Part shown: one piece after another, positions 1-6,639 of the stretch
How the letters are laid out: each line of letters starts with the position of its first letter
How positions within the stretch are numbered: position 1 is the stretch's first letter
Assembly: GCA_040389005.1 (NCBI GenBank)
Contig: JAZKAS010000020.1
Location: 1 to 16,325 of the forward strand
Reading direction: 5' to 3'
DNA: 16,325 bases
DNA from: JAGOUN01 sp040389005
Lineage (GTDB): Bacteria > Pseudomonadota > Gammaproteobacteria > JAGOUN01
Notes under the pieces: generated by a model
Told to the model about the DNA's origin: nothing
The model's input: only the letters and a program-made list of their open reading frames with translations
The model's database searches: none
Translations under genes and position numbers: made by a program

Positions 1-1464
1 AATTAACGTCGCACGCAAATAAGGGCTATCCATAGCGGCGATACGTTGCAAACGAGAATCAATCGCCAATAATTCTTCTTCAGAAGATCCAAGAACCAAG
101 TCATGTAACTTTGATTGCCAATTTGGGATTTCATCGGTAACGCTATAATCTTCATGATGCACGTTCAACGTTTTTAAATAAGTTTTGACACGCGCTAAAC
201 TATTTTCAATGGCCTTCATAATAGTGTTTAAGCGTTTCTTTAATGCCTCAGCAGTTTCTGCTAGGTGCATCATCAAAGTGAGTTCTGATAATGAATCTGT
301 GAGCACCGTATGGTAATGTGTTAATTTTGTTGCAATATGTCGAAACAAAGGAAAAAGTGAAAACTTTCCATAACACGCCTTAAGACGGCTCGAACAGGAA
401 AGCTGTAAACGATGTAGTGAAACTTGTTGAATGACGTTTTCTAATAGCTGTTCGCTTGCGGACATCAACTGCTCTAATTTCTCATGGGTAACTTCAGGTT
501 GAGAAGATAACACTGGAATTTCTGACGCAATTGGCTCGCTCGAAAACTCGGGCATCGTATCAATTTCATCAAAATTCCATTCATCGTCTTCATCGTGCTC
601 TTCAATAACTTCAGGAGCTTGAACCTGCACTTGAACCGCGGAAGGCACTGCACAATCTTCGTAGCGTTGCAACACAGCATCCACCGCAATGCGATCTAAA
701 CGCATCGCAATTCTTTCGGCTATTTTTTCTGAAAAAGTATTCAAAGAGTTTTTCAAATGTTGTGATTGTGTCGCAATAAATTCACATAATTTATAATTCG
801 CTTCAAATAAAAAACATTGTCGTGTATCCAATCGATCAAAAGAAACTTCAGATTGCACAAGGCGATTCAAAAATAATTCAGCTTGTACCGATACGGTTCG
901 CGCTAGTTTGGTCAACATACTGGAAGCATTGACTTCTCCATCACGCAATAAACGAGCTAGTTTTTGCGTGACACTATCGTCTGAGGTCAGCACAGGAGGA
1001 AAAACACCGCGCCCTTCTGCAAATTCAATAATTTCACCTTGAACCTCGCTCAAAGGAATATTGTCATGGATTAACATGGAAATACCCTGCACAATTTGTT
1101 GGCACGCGGTATAAACATCATTATCCCAACTTTCAATTAGATAATTTAATTTTTTAGCGGAATCGTCCCATAACAATTGGTCCATGGGTGAAGAAGCCGC
1201 CGCCGCATTCGCTGCTGCCGAATCTCTTTTTGCGTCTGCTTGTGATAAGGTGTGTGCCTTATTGAGCCAAGAGAAAGGATTCGCTAAATGTTCACCGTAA
1301 ACACTTAAATAGTGTTCCGCTTCAGGAAGGGTCAGAAAAGATAAATAGCAGGTCATGGCCCGATATAATTGAGCCAAATTAATCGCCTCCACCTGCTTAA
1401 TATAAACACAAAGGCTCGCATAACTGTGTTTGTCTACAATAATGTTTACTTCTGTTGCTTCCAT
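1..1464 (-). CDS. Unrecognised large soluble protein (3' end outside window)
   Basis: I do not recognise this protein. An open frame runs from an ATG at 1464-1462 to the left edge without a stop, giving 488 residues; the C-terminus is missing. A good ribosome site (GGGAAGGAA) sits about 4 bases before the ATG. The N-terminus (MEATEVNIIVDKHSYASL) has no signal peptide, and no membrane segment is visible, so it should be cytoplasmic or exported by a signal-less route. The composition suggests long helices. Residues about 82-92 are alanine-rich (a probable linker). Residues about 284-310 are strongly acidic (EEHDEDDEW and following) and split the protein into two helical halves. It is the last gene of the minus-strand run, 89 bases after the oxygenase gene. 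A secreted effector or a large regulator are both possible; neither is shown by the sequence. Confidence 0.8.
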   Translation of the reverse strand, partial: MEATEVNIIVDKHSYASLCVYIKQVEAINLAQLYRAMTCYLSFLTLPEAEHYLSVYGEHLANPFSWLNKAHTLSQADAKRDSAAANAAAASSPMDQLLWDDSAKKLNYLIESWDNDVYTACQQIVQGISMLIHDNIPLSEVQGEIIEFAEGRGVFPPVLTSDDSVTQKLARLLRDGEVNASSMLTKLARTVSVQAELFLNRLVQSEVSFDRLDTRQCFLFEANYKLCEFIATQSQHLKNSLNTFSEKIAERIAMRLDRIAVDAVLQRYEDCAVPSAVQVQVQAPEVIEEHDEDDEWNFDEIDTMPEFSSEPIASEIPVLSSQPEVTHEKLEQLMSASEQLLENVIQQVSLHRLQLSCSSRLKACYGKFSLFPLFRHIATKLTHYHTVLTDSLSELTLMMHLAETAEALKKRLNTIMKAIENSLARVKTYLKTLNVHHEDYSVTDEIPNWQSKLHDLVLGSSEEELLAIDSRLQRIAAMDSPYLRATLI

Positions 1465-1514
1465 GATTCCTTCCCCGGAAAATACTTGATGGATAAAATA
1501 TTACCAAAAGTAAG

Positions 1515-1544
1515 TTAAGAGACGCTTAAATAGTGTACTCTTAA
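1515..1544. repeat. Inverted repeat in the gap upstream of the left-edge gene
   Basis: TTAAGAG at 1515-1521 and its exact reverse complement CTCTTAA at 1538-1544 are separated by 16 bases. They lie between the oxygenase stop and the start of the left-edge gene. There is no T-run after either arm, so it does not read as a rho-independent terminator. It could be an operator, a weak RNA hairpin, or chance in AT-rich DNA. Confidence 0.35.
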
Positions 1545-1553
1545 TTTAAAAAT

Positions 1554-2390
1554 TTATCCCATCAATCCAATTTCTTTGAGTCGCTGCGTTAAAAAATCAT
1601 CCGCTGTAAAACCTGGTTTCAAAATAACATCGGCTTTAGGATGCAAAAATAAGGGAATAGACATGCGCTCTTGACGTGCCGCCTCACCTTCAGGGTTGGT
1701 CACTTGATGCGTTGTCGCCGGCAAATATCCTCGTGTCACCATATCGATCATATCGCCCGTGTTGACAGAAATACTGCCAAAATCACACGGCACTTCATGC
1801 CATCGCCCTTGCGTATCTTTCACTTGCAAACCGTTTTTTGATGCCGCCGGCAACAAAGTGATCAAATTGATATCTTCATGCGGTTTTGCGCGGGTCGCAT
1901 CTGGCGTTTCGGACCCTTTTAAAGGCGGATAATGCAAAATTCTAAATAACGTCCTTTTGTTGCTAACCATTTCTTTTAAAGAGCGGTCAAAGTTCACCGT
2001 CACAGATTCAGGTAATTGCGATTGTACCATCACTAATAATTCTTTCGCTAAATCATATAAACAGGTGCGCAACTCAAAGGTTACTTCTCGTAACTCATCA
2101 GGAATGCGTTTACCAGGATAAACGTGATAAAATTCTTTAATATCAGCAATTTTTTCGCCTTTTGCCGTTTCTTGGCCTATCGGAAAATAACCATCTTGTT
2201 CTTTTGGATCATATAAAAAATCGTTTTTACGTTCAGAATCAAAGAATTTTTTCCATTCACGATACACATTTTGTACCATTTTATCAGGAATGCCATGATT
2301 GACTAACACCCCAAACCCGGTCTCATGTAACGAGCGCGTAAATAATTCGGCCGCATTGGAAGCTTGTAGATCAACTTTTAAAACGTTCAT
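1554..2390 (-). CDS. 2-oxoglutarate/Fe(II)-dependent oxygenase, isopenicillin N synthase-like
   Basis: This 278-residue protein has the layout of the isopenicillin N synthase/2OG-Fe(II) oxygenase family. It has an N-terminal DIOX_N-like part, with TGFGVLVNHGIPD around residues 24-36, followed by the jelly-roll catalytic domain. The iron ligands are visible: H171 and D173 (HED) and H228 (TTHQVTNP). R242 and S244 (RMS) supply the cosubstrate-binding Arg-x-Ser. The active site therefore looks intact. The family oxidises small molecules in the cytoplasm using O2, Fe(II) and usually 2-oxoglutarate; the substrate cannot be read from sequence. Length is a little short of the usual 300-350 residues. 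AGGAG 6 bases before the ATG supports this start. It lies 57 bases downstream of the L,D-transpeptidase gene on the same strand, so it is probably co-transcribed. Confidence 0.9.
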   Translation of the reverse strand: MNVLKVDLQASNAAELFTRSLHETGFGVLVNHGIPDKMVQNVYREWKKFFDSERKNDFLYDPKEQDGYFPIGQETAKGEKIADIKEFYHVYPGKRIPDELREVTFELRTCLYDLAKELLVMVQSQLPESVTVNFDRSLKEMVSNKRTLFRILHYPPLKGSETPDATRAKPHEDINLITLLPAASKNGLQVKDTQGRWHEVPCDFGSISVNTGDMIDMVTRGYLPATTHQVTNPEGEAARQERMSIPLFLHPKADVILKPGFTADDFLTQRLKEIGLMG

Positions 2391-2447
2391 GAGCGCTCCT
2401 ACCTAAGTTGCATGGAAAACGATGGAAAGGCAGGAAGATTCTAACAA

Positions 2448-2927
2448 TTATCCTATAAAAACGCTATCACCATACCGTAGCCACGCCGCTAATTCAGCCA
2501 CATCATGATTTTTCATGCGAATGCAGCCATGAGAAGCGGGTTGCCCCATAGGAGAGTTTTCAGAACAGCCATGAAGGTAAATATATCGATTGTAAGTATC
2601 GTAATTCTTACCTAAATTAAACCCAATTTCTTGACCTTTTAAGCGAATAATACGCGTCAATATCCAATCTTCATTTGGAAATTGCGCTTCTAATTCGGCT
2701 GTATAGATTTGACCTGTTGACTGACGCGCTTTAAAAACCGTATTGATGGGCGCATCTAATCCAATAATATCCGCAATTGAATGCCATCCACGCGGGGTGC
2801 AATAACTTCCCTCTTGTTCACCCGGACCGTTTTTAGCAGTTGAAATCAAAAAACTCTTTTCGCAGCGCCCATCGGTAAAAAAAAATAAACGCTGCTCGGC
2901 AATAGAAATATAAATGTGACGAATCAC
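2448..2927 (-). CDS. YkuD-family L,D-transpeptidase, small form without signal peptide
   Basis: YkuD/ErfK-type L,D-transpeptidase. In this family a catalytic cysteine cross-links peptidoglycan stem peptides or attaches proteins to them. The active-site block is clear near the C-terminus: a first HG (IYLHG), then SHGCIRM carrying the catalytic His, Cys and Arg. The frame is open from a TTG at 2939. I prefer the GTG at 2927-2925, because GTG then overlaps the upstream FadL-type gene's TGA as GTGA (4 bases), a classic coupling arrangement, with GGGA shortly before it. That gives 159 residues beginning with (f)Met-IRHIYISI, already the first strand of the fold. No signal peptide or membrane anchor is visible with either start, which is odd for a periplasmic enzyme although short YkuD proteins like this exist. 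A 9-base homopolymer lies at 2877-2885. Confidence 0.88.
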   Translation of the reverse strand: MIRHIYISIAEQRLFFFTDGRCEKSFLISTAKNGPGEQEGSYCTPRGWHSIADIIGLDAPINTVFKARQSTGQIYTAELEAQFPNEDWILTRIIRLKGQEIGFNLGKNYDTYNRYIYLHGCSENSPMGQPASHGCIRMKNHDVAELAAWLRYGDSVFIG

Positions 2928-4186
2928 AACATATCCCAACGTACTTGCGCACCAAGAATGTCATTGCTTCCAGAAAATTCACCCGTCGTTGTCGAAGTCG
3001 CAATGTCTTGCGTGACATAGAAAAGATGCGTCCATCCGAAATCAAACGCAAGTGTGTGGGAATATTTGTATTGTAATCCCGCAGAAATATCATACGTACT
3101 GCCCTCAGGTGCGGCCAAATAAATATTAGTCGCATCATTTTTATAAGGCGATGTTTCGTAACCAAGACCGGCTCTTAACATAATTTCAGGAGATACTGTA
3201 TAATGCGCGCCTAAAGAAGTACGCCAGGTATTTTGTAATTCATAATTCGTCGTGGCTTGCGCAACTACTTCAGTATCTGTGGGAAGATTTTGATACGTCA
3301 CCTCATCGGCATTACTCCATTGCGTATAATTCACGCTACCCTCAACGGCCCAGTTAGAATTTAACTCCGTATAGACACTCGCTGTCGTGTAAGCAGGCAA
3401 AGTCGACGAGAGCACAAAATCATTCGTCGATTGTAAAACAGCTCCATCAGCTTCAGTACTTGCAGTCCCCGAAGCTTCATAACTGACTTTGGAATGATAG
3501 GCGAGCCCCACTCTTGTTGCTGGAGTGAATTGGTACATTAAACCACCGTGCCAGCCTTTATCCCATTGGCTACCGGAAAGTGAGGTGTCATAAGAATCGC
3601 TATTTTGAGTGTGAGTATCATTTTCAGAAAAAATCACTCGCACAAAATCAAACCCCGCACCAACGGATAATTTTTTTGTAATGGCATAGGCAAGATCGGT
3701 GCTGATATCGTATGTTGAAAAATCAGAGTTAGTGCTGTAGTAGCGATGGTTAATATCGTGCAGTTGTGTATCACTGCTCCAATCACCGTGCGCCGCAAAC
3801 GGTGAAGAAACGCCAAATCCAAAGGCCCATTTTTCAGAAATAGGTGCTGCATAATGTAAATAGGGAGACTGCGCAAAAACACCGCCGTCGCTTTCACCAT
3901 TAACTTCAGTACCACCGTGCTGAATAGTTCGACTAAATTTATAAGAAGGCATACTCAAATTATCGCCGAAAATAACTTGTTGTTCATTCATTAACAATAA
4001 TCCCGCGGGATTATAAAATTCCGTACTCGCATCTAAAGCACTCGCCGCACTTCCTGCTTGACTATCGCCTAAACCAGCTGCGTCTTGATTAAATTGCTGA
4101 CTAATTGCTGCGTTAGCTACTTGAGACAACCCTAATAATCCCACTAAAATAGACGGCAACAACATATTTTTTCGAGTCAATCGCAC
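2924..4186 (-). CDS. OmpP1/FadL-family outer membrane transport protein
   Basis: A 420-residue outer-membrane beta-barrel of the FadL/OmpP1 family, which brings long-chain fatty acids and other hydrophobic compounds across the outer membrane. Residues 1-26 form a signal peptide (basic start, hydrophobic core, cleavage after ANA). Next comes the typical FadL hatch region: GLGDSQAGSAASALDAST, then FYNPAGLL with NPAG at about 59-62. The rest is alternating barrel-strand sequence with many Tyr, Trp, Ser and Thr. The last strand ends RWDML rather than on a terminal Phe. The start is GTG at 4186-4184, supported by AAGGAA 5 bases upstream and by the intact signal peptide; the internal ATG (residue 8) would clip the basic region. 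It lies 68 bases after the TPR-methyltransferase gene, and its stop overlaps the next gene. The substrate is unknown. Confidence 0.92.
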   Translation of the reverse strand: MRLTRKNMLLPSILVGLLGLSQVANAAISQQFNQDAAGLGDSQAGSAASALDASTEFYNPAGLLLMNEQQVIFGDNLSMPSYKFSRTIQHGGTEVNGESDGGVFAQSPYLHYAAPISEKWAFGFGVSSPFAAHGDWSSDTQLHDINHRYYSTNSDFSTYDISTDLAYAITKKLSVGAGFDFVRVIFSENDTHTQNSDSYDTSLSGSQWDKGWHGGLMYQFTPATRVGLAYHSKVSYEASGTASTEADGAVLQSTNDFVLSSTLPAYTTASVYTELNSNWAVEGSVNYTQWSNADEVTYQNLPTDTEVVAQATTNYELQNTWRTSLGAHYTVSPEIMLRAGLGYETSPYKNDATNIYLAAPEGSTYDISAGLQYKYSHTLAFDFGWTHLFYVTQDIATSTTTGEFSGSNDILGAQVRWDML

Positions 4187-4254
4187 GGAAATTCCTTATT
4201 AATTTCGATGACACTAGCATGCCATTAAAGTACATCTTCATCAACTTTTTGTCT

Positions 4255-5436
4255 TTATTTTTGATAAGCTAAGAGTATCGCATACAAATTTTGTTCATTT
4301 TCTTGTCTTGCAATGACACGAGAACGATAAAGCTCTTTCAAACCGTGTCCTTCGAGTATGGATCGAATATAATTTGGATCATGACAAAAACGCATACTAT
4401 CTTGAATTTGCCAAGGTTGATCTTCACTGATTTCTGCGCTGAATAGTAAAATACCCTGCGTGGTTAAACGTGGAATAATTTTATTAACTAAATTCTCTAA
4501 TTCACCGAAATAAGGCAAAACATCGAGCGCTTGTATTAAATCATAGTTGTGAGAATCATCACTTAAAAAAGAAACAATATCAGCTTCAATCAAATCATCA
4601 TAAATATGTTTATCATGTGCTTGGGATAACATTTTTTTTGATAAATCAACGCCAATTAGATGCTGACTGCAAGCACGCAACGCAATACCACTCAATCCTG
4701 TACCACAACCCAAATCTAAAACCGTTTTAAATTGATTAAACTGCAGCTCATGTAAAACTGTTAATGCTTGTTCAGGTAAAGAATATTTTAATATTTTCTG
4801 CAAATGTTGTTCGTAATAAAGCGCGTAGTTATTGAAAAGATTCCGTACATAATCTTGGCTAGCCATTGGATTTTGTTTGTTATTTGTTAATACATCAAGC
4901 ATAAATTGGCTCGCTGAATCTTGAGGTTTAACTTGTAATGCACGCTGCAATAAGTCTATCGCGTCAGAACGTTGCCCCAATCGAATATGAAGAGCCGCCA
5001 AATTATTGAGCGCAGCATTGTGCGTTTCGTCTAGCGCAAGCACTTGCTGATAATAATCCTTTGCAACCGATAATTGTCCAAGCGCTGCTGAAGCTACGCC
5101 CATATTATAAAAATCTTCAGTTTCTAAACAATTTTGTTTTTTTAATTCTTCATAATGTGTCATTGCATTTTCAAAACGATCATAATGCATAAACGTCGCC
5201 GCTAAATTTTGGCGCGCCATCACATTATTTTCATCTAAGATTAGCACTTGCGTAAAATAAGCAATAGCCATTTGGCCTGCACCGCGTTTTAATTCTAACG
5301 CGCCGAGATTAATTAACGTTGGCACATGATCAGGATTGATATTCAAAATAAATTGAAAGTTTTTTTCTGCTTGACTCAAATTTTCAGATTGCAGCGCCAA
5401 TATTCCTGCATAAAAATGCGTCGCAATCTCGCTCAT
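4255..5436 (-). CDS. TPR-repeat protein fused to a SAM-dependent methyltransferase
   Basis: A 393-residue cytoplasmic protein in two parts. Residues about 1-185 are consecutive tetratricopeptide repeats (for example NPDHVPTLINLGALELKRG, then HNAALNNLAALHIRLGQ), a protein-binding scaffold. Residues about 196-393 are a class I SAM methyltransferase: motif I VLDLGCGTGLSG at 239-250, the acidic GVDLS at 262-266, and LIQALDVLPY around 300-309. The linking YVRNLFNNYALYYEQHL is typical of TPR-linked methyltransferases of this type. The reaction would be methyl transfer to a partner held by the repeats; the partner is unknown. The ATG shares one base with the upstream gene's stop (TAATG), and no strong ribosome site precedes it, so translation probably depends on coupling. 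It is followed by the FadL-type gene. Confidence 0.9.
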   Translation of the reverse strand: MSEIATHFYAGILALQSENLSQAEKNFQFILNINPDHVPTLINLGALELKRGAGQMAIAYFTQVLILDENNVMARQNLAATFMHYDRFENAMTHYEELKKQNCLETEDFYNMGVASAALGQLSVAKDYYQQVLALDETHNAALNNLAALHIRLGQRSDAIDLLQRALQVKPQDSASQFMLDVLTNNKQNPMASQDYVRNLFNNYALYYEQHLQKILKYSLPEQALTVLHELQFNQFKTVLDLGCGTGLSGIALRACSQHLIGVDLSKKMLSQAHDKHIYDDLIEADIVSFLSDDSHNYDLIQALDVLPYFGELENLVNKIIPRLTTQGILLFSAEISEDQPWQIQDSMRFCHDPNYIRSILEGHGLKELYRSRVIARQENEQNLYAILLAYQK

Positions 5437-6002
5437 TATTTTTTCATAACCATTCTAAATAACCCTAAATGTACGGCTACTGAAAAAATAATAGCGCTAA
5501 CCCACCACGCGACAGGATTTACAAGTGCATGTGTAGTCACAAAATACGCGCCATAAAGCGATAAAAGAAATTGAATACTCGCCATGACCAAACCTGGATT
5601 CCAGGTTTTCCTTTTAATGCCTTGAAAAATATGCGTTAAACAATTGATAATTGAAAAAATAATAATTAGCAATCCAAAACCAATATTTATTTTTATGGCC
5701 AGCATGCCAAAAATTAAAAACGCTACCCAAACCAGTAATATATTGACCCAAAATATTTTAACATCCGTTAACTGTTCTTGACCGGGTGGCAGGCCGTCAA
5801 TTACTTGGTTAATAAAATTTTTGAATCCGCCCGGCCAATAATGCTCTTCCGTTTGATGAAATAAATACAAGGGTATATTGACTAACGCCCAAAACAACGG
5901 TTGATTGATGTCTGTATATCTAAACAATAAAACCGCCGAAACAACACCCAGCCAGGGCGCAAATTTCGCCCAGTTTTGATTTTTGACTAGCCAATGGTAC
6001 AT
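5436..6002 (-). CDS. HXXEE-motif integral membrane protein
   Basis: A 188-residue membrane protein with about five or six hydrophobic helices. HQTEE at residues 49-53 (FHQTEEHYWPGG) fits the HXXEE signature that defines a family of small bacterial membrane proteins of unknown function. A second polar cluster, N120 and H124 in IINCLTHIFQG, lies in a later helix and could join the first in a metal or active site; that is inference. The ATG is preceded by GAAGGTAT, a good ribosome site. The gene begins 22 bases after the FMN reductase stop, and its own stop overlaps the TPR-methyltransferase start by one base, so all three are probably made from one message. The biochemical role is unknown. Confidence 0.85.
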   Translation of the reverse strand: MYHWLVKNQNWAKFAPWLGVVSAVLLFRYTDINQPLFWALVNIPLYLFHQTEEHYWPGGFKNFINQVIDGLPPGQEQLTDVKIFWVNILLVWVAFLIFGMLAIKINIGFGLLIIIFSIINCLTHIFQGIKRKTWNPGLVMASIQFLLSLYGAYFVTTHALVNPVAWWVSAIIFSVAVHLGLFRMVMKK

Positions 6003-6024
6003 ATACCTTCTCTGTAATTTGTGT

Positions 6025-6573
6025 TTAACGTTTTGAATGCAGACTTACCCACTGTTCAAAAGTTTGCAAAAATTGATTTAAAAAAGTTTTCGTACTTTCG
6101 TTGTTCATTTGCCCTTTTTCATCGAACAGTTTATCGACAAAACTCAAATACATTTCAGGTTGCTGCAAACACGGTGTATTTAAGAAAACAAGCGATTGAC
6201 GTAAATGATGATTCGCGGCAAAACCACCGATATTGCCCATAGAAACACTGATGATGGCACACGGTTTACCATTCCATACGCTTTGGCCATACGGTCTCGA
6301 GCCAACATCTAATGCATTTTTAAGTGCCGCTGGAACAGAACGATTATATTCAGGGGTAATTAAAAGAAAGCCATCAAGCGCTGCTATTTTTTTACGAAAA
6401 GATACCCAGGCTTCTGGAGGTGTCGCTTCAACATCTTGATTGAAAAATGGCAATTCACCAATTTCAATGATTTCAAACTCAACCGGCTTATGCGCCAATT
6501 GTATTAATGTTAAAGCCACTTTGCGACTAAAAGACTCACGACGTAAACTGCCAATTAAAATTCCGATCTTCAT
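6025..6573 (-). CDS. NAD(P)H-dependent FMN reductase (ChrR/azoreductase type)
   Basis: A 182-residue flavodoxin-fold reductase of the NADPH-dependent FMN reductase family. GSLRRESFS at residues 8-16 is the FMN phosphate-binding loop. PEYNRSVPAALKNALD starting at 74 is the family's second signature, lining the flavin. Members are cytoplasmic, usually dimeric or tetrameric, and reduce FMN, quinones, azo dyes or chromate with NAD(P)H, often protecting against oxidative stress. Length and motifs are complete. The start is supported by AAGGAG 8 bases upstream, and a TATAAT sits just before that. It is the first gene of the minus-strand run that continues with the HXXEE and TPR-methyltransferase genes. 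Confidence 0.93.
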   Translation of the reverse strand: MKIGILIGSLRRESFSRKVALTLIQLAHKPVEFEIIEIGELPFFNQDVEATPPEAWVSFRKKIAALDGFLLITPEYNRSVPAALKNALDVGSRPYGQSVWNGKPCAIISVSMGNIGGFAANHHLRQSLVFLNTPCLQQPEMYLSFVDKLFDEKGQMNNESTKTFLNQFLQTFEQWVSLHSKR

Positions 6574-6591
6574 CTCAAGCTCCTTGTTTCG

Positions 6592-6597
6592 ATTATA
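6592..6597 (-). promoter_or_regulatory. Possible -10 box for the FMN reductase run
   Basis: On the minus strand a perfect TATAAT lies 18 bases before the FMN reductase ATG. No good -35 sits at 16-18 bases; TTGATC is present but only 14 bases upstream. The leader would be only about 12 bases. It may be a real weak or activated promoter, or chance in AT-rich DNA. Confidence 0.35.
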
Positions 6598-6639
6598 GGG
6601 ATAATTTAGCAGATCAAGACGGCCAGTGTCGATGAATTT

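Noticed and set aside
3100..4186. Truncated FadL barrel because the last residue is Leu
   Set aside because: The length, hatch region and final strand with Trp are all normal; the C-terminal residue alone does not indicate loss.
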